Positions 25,954 to 35,019 of a stretch of 64,000 bases of DNA are shown piece after piece. This DNA is from Afipia sp. GAS231. GTDB taxonomy: Bacteria > Pseudomonadota > Alphaproteobacteria > Rhizobiales > Xanthobacteraceae. A program made the translations under genes and the position numbers. Below the pieces are notes generated by a model. It was not told the origin of the DNA. It ran no database searches and worked only from the letters and a program-made list of their open reading frames with translations. Numbering within the stretch: position 1 is the first letter of the stretch; every line of letters starts with the position of its first letter. The stretch covers positions 1,488,001 to 1,552,000 of the forward strand of contig NZ_LT629703.1 in assembly GCF_900103365.1 (NCBI RefSeq), written 5' to 3'.

Positions 25954-26898
25954 TTACGCCGCCTCGTGATCGGCGACCAACGTCGGTGCGCCCACGGCGA
26001 GATCGGGAAGGAATCCGAGGAGATAATCCGCGGCCTTGCTAGCTTGCGAAGCCGCCCGCACAATCGCGCGATTATCCTCGCGCAGCACCTCGAGCCAAGA
26101 GCCGATGTAGTCGGCGTGCCGCACGGTGGGCACAATGCCGAGCGACGCACAGCAAAACGAGGAGGAAATCTCAGCGACAATTTCCTCGAAGGCGTATTTT
26201 TTGCTACCGTAGCCGCCCGAGAGCTCGCGATTGAGCCGGGAGGAATGACCGCTGGCGTGCGCCAACTCATGCAGAGCGGTCCGGTGCCAGTTGATCGGCT
26301 CGAAATAGGCAGCCGGAGGCGGTACCTGAACGTAGTCGTTGCGAGGACAGTAGAAGGCCCGGTCGCCCCCAATACGGAAGTCGATCCTGGTCGCACGGAT
26401 CAGCGCTTCGACCTGCGGCTCAATCATATGAGACGACGGTGCGATGCTAGAGGCATCGACGGATAGGCCGTCACATTGTTCGGTATTAAAAACTGTAAAT
26501 CGCTTCAGGAACGGAATCGCTCGGGCTTCATCACCCGCCGTGCACGCCCGCTTCATCTCCTCGGCGGGCACGAAGCGGTCGGCGTAAACAACGGTTGTAC
26601 CGCGCTCGCCTTTACGAACGCGGCCCCCGAGCGAAAATGCTTGGCGGAAAGTGAGCCAGCTCTGGCCCGAAAAGCCCCGCTCGACGGCGGCACCTAGCAG
26701 GATCAGGATGTTGATGCCAGCATATCGCCGGCGGGTCGCGGCGTTATGCGGTATTGCAAGCGGCACCTTTGCCGCGGCCCAGGGCTGGACCCACGGCACA
26801 CACCCAGATTCCAACTCGGCGATGATCTTGCTGGTGATGTCTTCATAGAAATTTGTCCGGTCGGTACCGACTCGGGCCTTGCGAACATGTCTGGGCAT
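25954..26898 (-). CDS. ArdC-type antirestriction protein
   Basis: A 314-residue ArdC-family protein. The N-terminal ssDNA-binding half has NFYEDITSKIIAELESGCVP, NILILLGAAVERGFSGQSWL and the C-terminal half is a zinc peptidase-like domain with HELAHASGHSSRLNR (HExxH) and EIVAEISSSFCCASLGI. Such proteins protect the incoming single strand from restriction systems on transfer. It is typical of the leading maintenance region of conjugative elements. Full length. A structured leader (type 3) precedes the start. Confidence 0.9.
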   Translation of the reverse strand: MPRHVRKARVGTDRTNFYEDITSKIIAELESGCVPWVQPWAAAKVPLAIPHNAATRRRYAGINILILLGAAVERGFSGQSWLTFRQAFSLGGRVRKGERGTTVVYADRFVPAEEMKRACTAGDEARAIPFLKRFTVFNTEQCDGLSVDASSIAPSSHMIEPQVEALIRATRIDFRIGGDRAFYCPRNDYVQVPPPAAYFEPINWHRTALHELAHASGHSSRLNRELSGGYGSKKYAFEEIVAEISSSFCCASLGIVPTVRHADYIGSWLEVLREDNRAIVRAASQASKAADYLLGFLPDLAVGAPTLVADHEAA

Positions 26899-26911
26899 CG
26901 CGGTTCTCCGC

Positions 26912-26988
26912 GACGGGTGCCACGAGCCTCTCTCGTAGCCACTAACCCGTCACGGCAAAACCGGCCGTCCCTCTGACTCTTCGGTCCT
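26912..26988 (-). repeat. Type 3 structured leader, copy 2
   Basis: Directly upstream of ardC. Outer stem GACGGGT (26912-26918) and ACCCGTC (26945-26951); inner stem CCACGAG (26920-26926) with CTCGTAG (26932-26938); loop CCTCT. The box CCCTCTGACTCTTCGGTC follows at 26969-26986. The inner stem sequence differs from copy 1 but still pairs. Confidence 0.65.
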
Positions 26989-27089
26989 GCTGCGAGAACC
27001 CAAAGGGCTGGTCGGTCGATCCGCTCGCAGGCGGCAAGACCAAGGAAGATAGGCGCAGGCGATCAGTGAGTGTCGGCGCGAAGCGCCGT

Positions 27090-27217
27090 GGAACCCGGAC
27101 CGAGCGCGTTCGGCGAGGGACACCTTATTGCGCGCGAGGGATCGAAGCCGTATGGCCGAGACGCCGCGCGGCTCGGTTCAAGAGAGCCCGGTGCGGCGCA
27201 CGCCGCACGCGCTGAAG
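27090..27217 (+). repeat. Type 1 structured element, copy 2
   Basis: Second copy of the element at 21609-21741, about 190 bp upstream of ardC. Core GAGGGATCGAAGCCG, TGGCCGAGACGCC, GGCTCGGTTCAAGAGAGC. The 3' hairpin pairs GTGCGGC (27191-27197) with GCCGCAC (27202-27208); compared with copy 1 both arms have changed together. The central loop differs (CGCG against CTTG). Confidence 0.65.
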
Positions 27218-28098
27218 TACAAATCGAGTTATATCAGCGGCACGAATTGCACGCCACCGGCGCCTCGTTTTAGCACCGACATCTAGCGAGGGCTGTCGTT
27301 CCGACAAAGGGAGGACTAGTCACGGCTGTAATGTTAGGTGAGCGACAGATTTGTCGGCTTGACTGTTGATAGCCTGATCAAATCAGATGACTCTTAATCA
27401 TCGGGCCCCAGGTTCGAGCCTCCCCCCGCTTCGTCACGATGGTTCTGCTTGTGCAATCCAAAGCGGAAGTGGATGGGTGTCGCCGCGCGCTTCAAGTCGC
27501 CTCGCCTCTCGTAAGGTCGGCCGCTGCACATTCGACGAGCCGTGTCGCTGATGCCAGCGCTAGCCGCGCGAGAAGTATGGATCTGCCTGCGCGATATGGC
27601 GATGGTGTTGGCCTGCGCCGCCGGCAGCCCATGAGGCGCGAGGAGATTGCGTGTCGTGCACGACGACGGTCATCTCGAGCAGGTGCAGTTCAGACAGATC
27701 GGGTCCTAGAAGCCCAACCGCGGCGCGCGATCTCCGACGCCACCTTTCAGCGAGCATTCCAGCGGGATTTGTCGTGCGACCGAACATGCGAGCCCTGATC
27801 GTTCCCTTATGCGGGGGTCCTCCGTCCTATTTGCACTCCAAATCACCCGATTCCCGCACCAGCACTTAGCGGCCCCTTTCTCCGAAAGCTTGTCATTCTC
27901 TATCTAGAGGGCCCGGTTGACTAGAAAGGTGAGGATGTGTGCAAGCATGAGGCACGAAACGGCCAAGCCGAGTTACTTGAATTTGCAATTTCTTAGGTCG
28001 CGCACCGGGCGACGATGCTCGGAAAGATCGCGCGATTTCGTCAGTTGCCTGAATTCGCAATATGGACGACTGATCCATTGACGCGCGAGCCGGCAGTC
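27218..28098. other. Gene-poor gap with a tRNA-like fragment
   Basis: Apart from the tRNA-Lys-like sequence at 27386-27430, I find no coding region with family resemblance. Frames at 27439-27869 on both strands read as shadow-like Arg-rich sequence. Confidence 0.45.
27386..27430 (+). other. tRNA-Lys(CTT)-like 3' fragment, candidate attachment site
   Basis: GATGA-CTCTTAA-TCATC makes a perfect 5-bp anticodon stem with a CTT anticodon (Lys). It is followed by CAGGTTCGAGCC, a T-arm-like sequence. The D-arm and a pairing acceptor stem are absent, and the T-stem is imperfect. Together with the xis and int genes 0.7-1 kb downstream, it fits an integration-site remnant. A whole tRNA is not encoded here. 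Confidence 0.55.
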
Positions 28099-28380
28099 AT
28101 GACACGTCGCATCGCCCTGCCTGCCCGTTATCCGCCCATCAGCGGGTGGCCCGCACTCATGCGCGCGGACATGGCCGCCGCTTACCTGGATTACCGCGAC
28201 ACAGGTGAACTCGCACGCGCCGTCGGCCGCGGTGAGGCACCGCAGCCAATCGGCTATCATGGAGTTGGGCGTACTCGAGAGCCAGTTTGGTCGAAGGCGA
28301 TTATCGATAAGGTCACGGCACCAGGCAAGGCTATGATTCAGAATCGATTAGAGGGACAAGACTTGGCCTCTCTCGTATGA
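28099..28380 (+). CDS. Excisionase-like (recombination directionality) protein
   Basis: A protein of about 93 residues: MTRRIALPARYPPISGWPAL, MRADMAAAYLDYRDTGELAR and EPVWSKAIIDKVTAPG. The pattern is a winged HTH-like excisionase/AlpA type seen beside integrases of rhizobial elements. The stop overlaps the integrase start (ATGA), so excision factor and integrase are made together. An upstream start at 28015 gives an unconserved leader, so ATG 28099 is chosen. Confidence 0.75.
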   Translation: MTRRIALPARYPPISGWPALMRADMAAAYLDYRDTGELARAVGRGEAPQPIGYHGVGRTREPVWSKAIIDKVTAPGKAMIQNRLEGQDLASLV

Positions 28381-29651
28381 ATTTACCCCACACCGCGTTG
28401 AGGCTTCCCCGCTACTGCCGGCGAAGGTCACTAAAGAGTGGTCGATGGGCCTATTTCTTTGAGCCACCGACTTGGGCCCGTAAGCAGGCCTGCTACGTCC
28501 AGGCCGAAGCGTTAGGGGACGATTATGCGGCGGCCTTAGACCGAGTCGAGAATGTTCTGCTGCCCGCCTTCGACAGCTGGCGTTCAAGAGGATTGACCGA
28601 CATGGTTCCAGCTACTCCTGTGCCCGGCACTTTCGATTGGCTGGTCAGTGTTTTCAAAGCACATCAGAAATGGAAAGAGATAGATCACAAAACGCAGCGC
28701 AGCTACGAAAATGGCTTGGCGCTGTTTGCCAACCAAAAGCTGAAGGATGGTAGCCGCGCAGGCTCGAAGCAGATTTCCGACTTCACGAAGCGATTTGTCG
28801 ACGCAATTTACGCGAAGCTGCTCGTTGTGGAAGAAAAAGACGGGGATGGAAACGTTGTGAAGCGCGAGCGTCGCCGCTCTGCAAATGCGTCCATGACTGC
28901 TTGCAGGCGCGCTTGGTTTGTTGGTCAACGCGCGCACGAAGCGGATGTCCCTGCGGTCAATCCATTCTCGCGCATGGGCCTGAAAATCCGCACGCTTGCT
29001 ATGCCCGAGCGCCAGACGCCAACAGCGACTTGGGATGAGCTGGTTGCATTCAGGATAGCCGCAAACAAGCTCGGATACGGCTCGGTCGCGACGGCCGCGT
29101 TGTTGACCTGGGAGTGGTTGCAGCGGCAAGAACACATATTCGGCGCCTTCGAAATCTCGCATTATCGGCCAAATGAGCGGCCGAATAGTGTGAAGATCGT
29201 CCATCCGAAGAATGGTGAAGAAGCCTGGTGGCCTCTGTTCGACGAAACCGGTGCCTCCCTATTTCCCGAGTTGATGGCGGAGCTCGACGCCATTAAGGCA
29301 ACAATGATTTCGGGGCTAGTCTTTCGGCGTGACCATGAGCATCGCCGGTCACGCGAACAACTTCCTTGGATTACGGCACGCAAGGATCTGCGTTACCTTC
29401 GAGCAGTCGTGAAGAAGATCGTCGCAGCGGCTGGGCTACGAAGCGAACTCTCATTTACTTCCTTCCGCCACGGCGGTTTTACCGAAGGGGCGGACAGCGA
29501 TCTTACGGATGCCGAGTTACGCGCTGCGGCCCGCCATCGATCTCCGCACCAACTACCAACTTATGCCAAGCGCACACGCAAACAGCTGATCTCAGGCGCC
29601 AAGAAGCGCCGTGAAGAGCGACGAAATGCTCCCCATCGCCTGTCAGAATGA
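28377..29651 (+). CDS. Tyrosine-type integrase
   Basis: Site-specific recombinase of 424 residues. The SAM-like arm-binding and core-binding parts (residues 80-200) precede the catalytic domain, in which R250 (TWEWLQRQEH), K278 (KIVHPKNGE), R364 (SFTSFRHGG), H387/H391 and Y396 (HQLPTYAKRT) fit the R-K-R-H-Y set; the usual His of HxxR is Thr. It is full length and has no disruption. It probably integrates and, with the overlapping xis-like protein, excises the mobile element. It lies at the right end of the element next to a tRNA-like fragment. Confidence 0.92.
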   Translation: MNLPHTALRLPRYCRRRSLKSGRWAYFFEPPTWARKQACYVQAEALGDDYAAALDRVENVLLPAFDSWRSRGLTDMVPATPVPGTFDWLVSVFKAHQKWKEIDHKTQRSYENGLALFANQKLKDGSRAGSKQISDFTKRFVDAIYAKLLVVEEKDGDGNVVKRERRRSANASMTACRRAWFVGQRAHEADVPAVNPFSRMGLKIRTLAMPERQTPTATWDELVAFRIAANKLGYGSVATAALLTWEWLQRQEHIFGAFEISHYRPNERPNSVKIVHPKNGEEAWWPLFDETGASLFPELMAELDAIKATMISGLVFRRDHEHRRSREQLPWITARKDLRYLRAVVKKIVAAAGLRSELSFTSFRHGGFTEGADSDLTDAELRAAARHRSPHQLPTYAKRTRKQLISGAKKRREERRNAPHRLSE

Positions 29652-29706
29652 CCCCTCTGGCCCAAAATGATCAAATTCACCTGGCACGAGCTCCTGGTTA
29701 ACCGGG

Positions 29707-30489
29707 CTATTTGCCAGGCCACGAAGGCTTTCGCTTTTCGCTGAATGCCTTCAGGCCTTCTTTTGCATCCTCGGTCATCGCCAGCAACGCGATCTGGCTT
29801 TCGGTGTAGGCGATGCTTTCGTCGAACGACATCGAGGCGATGGCCCGCATGGCATATTTGCCACGGCGGATCGCGGTCGGCGATTTGTCGACGATGCGGC
29901 CGATCAGCCAGTCGACCTTGGCGTCGAGTTCGGCCGCGGGCACCACATAGTTCAGAAGTCCGGCAGCCTTGGCTATATGGGCGTCGAACGGCTCGCCGGT
30001 CAGCGACCATTCGTTGACGAGGCGTTTTGGCGCGATCGTCTGCAGCAGGCTCAGCACCTGCATCGGGAACACGCCGACCTTGACCTCGGGCAGTCCGAAG
30101 ATGACGTGATCGGCTGCGACCGCTATATCGGTCATGCACAGCAGGCCCATGCCGCCAGCCATGCAGACGCCGCCGACGCGCGCGATCGCGGGCTTGGTGG
30201 CATTCTGCGACAACCGCAACAGATCCGCGTAGTCGACATTGGGCCTTGAAAAATCCATCGCAAAGGCGGCGCCGCTGTTCTGCAGGTCGGCGCCGGCGCA
30301 GAACGCCTTGTCGCCCGCTCCCGTCAGCACGATGACGCGGATGTCCTTGTCGTCATGCGCCTCGCGATAGCCGCGGGCAATGCCGGCGACGACGTCGGCA
30401 TTGATGGCGTTGCGCTTGTCCGGCCGGTTGATGGTGATCCAGAGCGCCTGTCCGCGCTTTTCGCGTATCACACTATTAGTATCGGTCAT
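29707..30489 (-). CDS. Enoyl-CoA hydratase/isomerase family protein
   Basis: A 260-residue crotonase. Oxyanion-hole segments are KAFCAGADLQNSG and GGVCMAGGMGLLCMTDIAVA, and the second catalytic region reads FGLPEVKVGVFP, keeping the Glu in GLPE (E164 of rat crotonase), while the E144 position is Gly. It probably acts on a CoA thioester in beta-oxidation. ATG 30489 is the usual start; an in-frame upstream start adds 4 codons. The promoter carries a perfect palindrome. Not linked to the TetR-controlled cluster by a shared site. Confidence 0.87.
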   Translation of the reverse strand: MTDTNSVIREKRGQALWITINRPDKRNAINADVVAGIARGYREAHDDKDIRVIVLTGAGDKAFCAGADLQNSGAAFAMDFSRPNVDYADLLRLSQNATKPAIARVGGVCMAGGMGLLCMTDIAVAADHVIFGLPEVKVGVFPMQVLSLLQTIAPKRLVNEWSLTGEPFDAHIAKAAGLLNYVVPAAELDAKVDWLIGRIVDKSPTAIRRGKYAMRAIASMSFDESIAYTESQIALLAMTEDAKEGLKAFSEKRKPSWPGK

Positions 30490-30502
30490 TGTCCCACTCA
30501 CC

Positions 30503-30525
30503 TGTTCGCTATTGGTTGGCGAACA
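30503..30525. promoter_or_regulatory. Palindrome upstream of the crotonase gene
   Basis: Perfect 7-bp inverted repeat TGTTCGC (30503-30509) and GCGAACA (30519-30525), spacer 9, ending 14 bases before the crotonase start. Position fits a repressor operator, of TetR type in shape. Confidence 0.5.
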
Positions 30526-30646
30526 TTTGCCGCAGGAAGGCGGTGGACTGCAAGGCCGTTTACGTTCAGGGTGATCGATTATCTTCGCGATTGTTATTTC
30601 CGATCGCCTCGGCCCAGTCAGCTTTGGGACGCGATCCGGGTCGGCG

Positions 30647-30844
30647 TTATTTCACGCGTCGTCCCTTGAAAAATCCGGCATTCGTCGTGTTCTGCTTGAT
30701 ATTGGCGGTCTCGCCCTGCTCTGCCGAATTCTGAATATCGTCGTGCCCCTTCGACGTATCCTTGTTCACCTCGGCATGGTCGCCAGTACCCTTCTGGCTG
30801 CGATTGGCAGGTGGCACTGGCGGCATTTCATTATGACGTGACAT
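30647..30844 (-). CDS. Small hydrophilic protein
   Basis: A 65-residue Asn/Gln/Lys/Gly-rich protein (NEMPPVPPANRSQKGTGDHA, DIQNSAEQGETANIKQNTTN, FFKGRRVK), common as a short hypothetical in Bradyrhizobium. No domain or hydrophobic segment. The composition suggests a disordered stress-associated protein, but function is not known. Confidence 0.65.
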   Translation of the reverse strand: MSRHNEMPPVPPANRSQKGTGDHAEVNKDTSKGHDDIQNSAEQGETANIKQNTTNAGFFKGRRVK

Positions 30845-30955
30845 TTTGATTTCCCTTGCTGCGACGCATATCGCTTAGCTAAGGAAACCGCCGCGCTTTG
30901 GTTCCAATCGCAGCCCGCTGCGGTGCAACATGCGACCCGGCCCTATCGGCCAGGC

Positions 30956-33046
30956 TCAGGCCCCGGCCTTCTTCACCCAGACCTTGTTGTCGTGGAACGC
31001 GGCGCCGCCGACCGGCGCCACTTCCTCGGCCCCGGTCAGCATATTGATGCCGCGGCCGCCGATATGGGCCTTGTTGGGCTGAATGGATTCCGCGATCAGC
31101 ACGCCACGGCGCACGCCGTCGAACAATTTGGCGGTCAGCGTGGTTTCGCCGCGCGTGTTGCCGAGCGTCACAGCCTCGCCGTCGGCGATCCCGAGATCTG
31201 CAGCATCGGCAGGATGAATCATGACCGATGGATTGCCCTCACGTGCAATCGAGGACGGCGTTTCATTGAAACTGGTGTTGAGAAAGCTGCGCGACGGACT
31301 GGTGGCGAGCCGGAACGGATGCGCTTCATCCGCCTCCTCGATGATCCTCCAATGGTCGGGCAACGACGGCATCTCCGCCCACGGACCCATCCCGGGCGTG
31401 CCCCAGGGCGGATGCGCCCAGTCGGCCTTGAAGTGGAACTTCTTGTCGGCATGGCCGAAGCCATCGAGATAATGCGAGGCGCGGAAGTCCGGCTGGATAT
31501 CGCGCCACAGATCCTTCTCCAGGCTTTCGATATCGCCGTGGCCGCTCTGCTTGAGCGTGGCATCGATCAATTCGCGCGGCGTCATGTCGAAGCCCGGATG
31601 CACGACGTTGAGGCGGCGGCCGAGGCCCTGCAAAACCTCGTGGTTGGAGCGGCACTCGCCGGGCGGATCGATCAGCTTGGCGCCGACCGAAATATGCTGA
31701 TGGCCGCCGCCGTAATAGAGGTCGTCGTGCTCCATGAACATGGTGGCCGGCAGCACGATGTCGGCCATCTGGGCCGTCTCGGTCATGAATTGCTCGTGCA
31801 CCACCATGAACAGGTCTTCGCGCGCAAAGCCCTGACGCACCAGCGCCTGCTCCGGCGCCACCGTCATCGGATTGGTGTTCTGGATCAGCATCGCCTTGAC
31901 CGGTGGCCCGTTCTTCAGCGCCACCGGATCGCCGGTCAGGATGCGTCCGATCCGTGATTGATCGAGTACGCGGACGGAGTTGTCGCGCGCGTCATGGCCC
32001 TCGATAATAGATTCGTTGAACTTCCAGATCGCGAAATTGTTGAAGAACGCACCGCCGCCCTCGTATTGCCAAGCGCCGGTCACGGCCGGAATGCACAACG
32101 CCGCATGCATCTGCGCCGCGCCGTTGCGGCTGCGGGTAAAGCCATAACCGAGGCGGAAGAACGTGCGCTGGGTCTGGCCGACCGCGCGCGCGAACGCCTC
32201 GATCTCCTCGACCGGCACGCCAGAGATCGCCGAGGCCCATTCCGGTGTGCGGGTCGCCAGATGCGCTTCGAGTTCGTCGGGACAATCGGTGTACTCAGCA
32301 AGATAGGCCCGGTCGGCATACCCCTCGCGGAACAGCACATGCATGACGGCGCAGGCGAAGGCGCCGTCGGTGCCGGGCTTGAGCAGGATCTTGATATCGG
32401 CCTGCTTCATGGTTTCGTTGTTGTAGACGTCGATCGCCGCAATCTTCGCACCGCGCTCCTTGCGGGCGCGCATCGCGTGCGTCATCACGTTGACCTGGGT
32501 GTTGACGGGATTGGTGCCCCAGATCACGATCAGGTCGGAGACGCCCATCTCGCGCGGATCGACGCCGGCGATCTTGCCGGTGCCAATGGCAAACCCGACG
32601 CGTGCGATGTTGGCGCAGATGGTAGAGTAGAAGCGCGAATATTTCTTCACATTGGCGAGGCGGTTGATGCCGTCGCGCATCACCAGTCCCATGGTGCCGG
32701 CGTAATAATACGGCCAGACCGATTCAGCCCCGAACTCGCGCTCGGCCAAATCGAAACGTGCGGCGATTTCGTCCAGCGCCTCGTCCCAGGAAATCCGCGC
32801 GAACTGGCCTGAACCCTTCGGTCCGGTGCGGCGCATCGGATAGAGCAGCCGGTCAGGATGATGGATCCGTTCGGCATAGCGCGCGACCTTGGCGCAGACG
32901 ACACCGGCGGTGTAGGTCTGCTGCTTCGAGCCCCGCACCCGGCCGATGCTGCGGCCTTCGATCACCTCGATGTCGAGCGCGCAGGCCGACGGGCAATCGT
33001 GCGGACAGGTGGAATGGCGGATATCGACCTTGGCGTGCTGGTTCAT
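30956..33046 (-). CDS. Molybdopterin oxidoreductase
   Basis: A 696-residue enzyme of the DMSO-reductase/formate dehydrogenase family. The N-terminal [4Fe-4S] site is CPHDCPSACAL with a fourth Cys in GVVCAKV, then the bis-MGD-binding core (VWPYYYAGTMGLVMRDGINR, IWGTNPVNTQVNVMTHAMRA, LLKPGTDGAFACAVMHVLFR). The C-terminal domain has NPSVMIHPADAADLGIADGE. No Tat signal is visible, so it is probably cytoplasmic. The substrate is unclear; the family includes putative dehydrogenases for small organic acids. No partner subunit lies next to it. Start at ATG 33046. Confidence 0.9.
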   Translation of the reverse strand: MNQHAKVDIRHSTCPHDCPSACALDIEVIEGRSIGRVRGSKQQTYTAGVVCAKVARYAERIHHPDRLLYPMRRTGPKGSGQFARISWDEALDEIAARFDLAEREFGAESVWPYYYAGTMGLVMRDGINRLANVKKYSRFYSTICANIARVGFAIGTGKIAGVDPREMGVSDLIVIWGTNPVNTQVNVMTHAMRARKERGAKIAAIDVYNNETMKQADIKILLKPGTDGAFACAVMHVLFREGYADRAYLAEYTDCPDELEAHLATRTPEWASAISGVPVEEIEAFARAVGQTQRTFFRLGYGFTRSRNGAAQMHAALCIPAVTGAWQYEGGGAFFNNFAIWKFNESIIEGHDARDNSVRVLDQSRIGRILTGDPVALKNGPPVKAMLIQNTNPMTVAPEQALVRQGFAREDLFMVVHEQFMTETAQMADIVLPATMFMEHDDLYYGGGHQHISVGAKLIDPPGECRSNHEVLQGLGRRLNVVHPGFDMTPRELIDATLKQSGHGDIESLEKDLWRDIQPDFRASHYLDGFGHADKKFHFKADWAHPPWGTPGMGPWAEMPSLPDHWRIIEEADEAHPFRLATSPSRSFLNTSFNETPSSIAREGNPSVMIHPADAADLGIADGEAVTLGNTRGETTLTAKLFDGVRRGVLIAESIQPNKAHIGGRGINMLTGAEEVAPVGGAAFHDNKVWVKKAGA

Positions 33047-33330
33047 GTCACCATAGGTAACATCAAATGTTTCTGCCGCCGAAGGACTTTCTCAAGGAAG
33101 AGTGAAATGCATTTTGTATCAATAAGTTAGATAAGTTCTCACCCTCTAAATGTTGCATTGAAGCGCAATGTGTATTTTCACGATTGGCAAACTTCGCGCT
33201 CAATCGACCCAATCCAGCATGGGCGAGTTTGAGCTAACTTCGGCAAGTAAGCTCCAAGAAGATCGTGTCAATGAATGCACGCGTCAGACGTCGCCGGTGC
33301 ACGACCAGACTAGATCGGCAGGACGGAGAT

Positions 33331-33620
33331 TTAGGTGGCGATAGGTTCAAATCGAGGACCTGCAAGCGCGTTTGTTATAACTTCTGGCCGAGGCGACCTC
33401 CGACGGCCGGCTGCAAGGTCAAGAACGGCCACCAGGTCGCCGCGTAGGGTGGCGTGATTCTCGCCCCGCTTGTCGCCGGGGGTTATCACCACCTCGCCAA
33501 CGAGCGAGCGGATGTCCTCGCAGGCCTCCCCATTGGACTCCGGCTCGGCGAGCGTTTCGGCGAGGCGGATCACGTTGGCGCGGTAGTGCTCAGCGATCCA
33601 AAGCGGAACATGGGCTCTGC
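33331..33620 (-). pseudogene. Serine recombinase C-terminal remnant
   Basis: The minus strand reads HVPLWIAEHYRANVIRLAET, LAEPESNGEACEDIRSLVGE and VVITPGDKRGENHATLRGDLV, matching the C-terminal part of large serine recombinases (EAxExIRxLIxxVVLTPxxxRGExHAxLxGDLAxIL). The catalytic N-terminus is absent. A relic of a resolvase-type element. Confidence 0.75.
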
Positions 33621-34069
33621 AATATTATTGCTAATATTACGCGCAGCACTCTGACCATCAAAACCTCAAGCCGCAACGGAATCACATTAGTGCCTGGCTG
33701 TCTTGTTCCGCCGTGTAGTCGGACGCCCTCCTCATGGACAGTTCTTAGCGCGTTCATGAAGATAGACGCGGCGCCTAACACCGCGAAAGCCAGGAAGCAG
33801 CATCCCAAGAATTACTCACTTGCGCTGCGGCCGACTATGCAGATTCGGGCTGCGACACAGTGCGGATGTGTTAGGAAGTGCCGCGTGTTCGGTACTCACT
33901 AGCCTGCCCAGCTCAGGAACACATGCCATCGTGGGCAAACGATTCCGAAAAGCCACGGGCCGATTGCGGCTATTGGGGCGGTGATTTGCAGACGAGCCAG
34001 CGCCCGGCCTTGGATTACCAATTATCGGAAAATTGCTCGATCGATTGGGATGGCCGTCGGCAGTTCACA
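33621..34069. other. Intergenic, nothing recognised
   Basis: Short frames only, none with family resemblance; it separates the recombinase relic from a small possible gene. Confidence 0.4.
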
Positions 34070-34282
34070 TCAGCGAGTATGCCGGCCTCGGAATTTTAAG
34101 AAGTGGACCTGGCTGTGTTGCGGGTGGCGGTCGTCCGGATGCTCGCCTTCTCTAAGTGGCTTCGGCGCGTGCAAGAAGGCGCATCCTTTCTTTTCGTCGA
34201 GAGCGGCATTGAGCAGATGAAAATAAAGCTTTAACAAGGCGGCTTGCCCACCGCCTCTGAAGTGAATCACATTGTCCGTCAT
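34070..34282 (-). CDS. Possible small protein
   Basis: A 70-residue frame MTDNVIHFRGGGQAALLKLY, then FHLLNAALDEKKGCAFLHAP and a His/Arg-rich end. ATG 34282 has a good ribosome-binding site (AAAGGG, 6 bases). No family recognised; it may be decayed at its 3' end. Confidence 0.4.
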   Translation of the reverse strand: MTDNVIHFRGGGQAALLKLYFHLLNAALDEKKGCAFLHAPKPLREGEHPDDRHPQHSQVHFLKFRGRHTR

Positions 34283-34490
34283 TTTTGGCCCTTTACATGC
34301 GCAAACGGCGAATGAATTCCAGCAGCCGATATTGTTAACGTGCTGTGACGCGCAAGACCCACCCGAAGCGGAGATAATGTCGTCCCGCTTTGGATCGAGG
34401 CAAAACTAAATGAACAAGAGCTACCGTCTATGCGAAAACGGACACGCCACCTAAAACCGGTGCCGCATCCCTGATCCGAGTGTCCATCCG

Positions 34491-34620
34491 TCAGCCGTTC
34501 CCACTGGCTAATGGCAGCGTGAGGCAAAACACCGCGCCGGGCAGCGGATTCTCCGCCCAGATGGCAGCGCCGTAATTTTCGGTGACGGTGCGCGCGATAG
34601 GCAATCCCAACTCTCTCCTT
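34491..34620 (-). pseudogene. Sensor histidine kinase C-terminal fragment
   Basis: The minus strand reads ELGLPIARTVTENYGAAIWA and ENPLPGAVFCLTLPLA, the G2 box and last strands of a histidine-kinase ATPase domain, ending in an original-looking stop. Nothing upstream matches the rest of the domain. Confidence 0.72.
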
Positions 34621-35019
34621 TGCGGCCCTTTTCGATTTGCGGGTCGGGATTGGGGAACGTCCGCTTTCGACGTGCTCAAGGCGTTCGCCGAGGCCCAGTG
34701 CTCGAGTGGTCGGGCGAGGCGATCGCGCTCGTATTTCGCTGGCACTCCGATCGCGGCGTCTGTTTTTGCATAGTCTGGTGCATCCGTTTCGATACTCTTT
34801 AGAGCACACGATCGGGCCGCTTTGGAGGTTCGCAAGCTGATATCGAATACTTGACCTCCCCACCGCGCGAAAACTGAGTCGAACCCAAACCTGTCAACAT
34901 CGCTAATTCTGTGTGGCGATAAAGATGAACCTTAAGCGGAGAAAAGGAGCGACCGGTCACAAGGCTGCTGAACATCCAAGGCAGCGCTTCACAGTGGCTG
35001 GGCCTTGTGCGAGCGACAG
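34621..35019. other. Intergenic, nothing recognised
   Basis: No supported gene between the kinase fragment and the small hypothetical gene at 35020. Confidence 0.4.

Noticed and set aside
27386..27430. A complete tRNA-Lys gene
   Set aside because: D-arm and acceptor stem are missing and the T-stem does not pair fully; only a fragment is supported.
30923..31957. A 344-codon plus-strand frame
   Set aside because: Antisense to the molybdopterin oxidoreductase and rich in His/Arg/Gly; a shadow.
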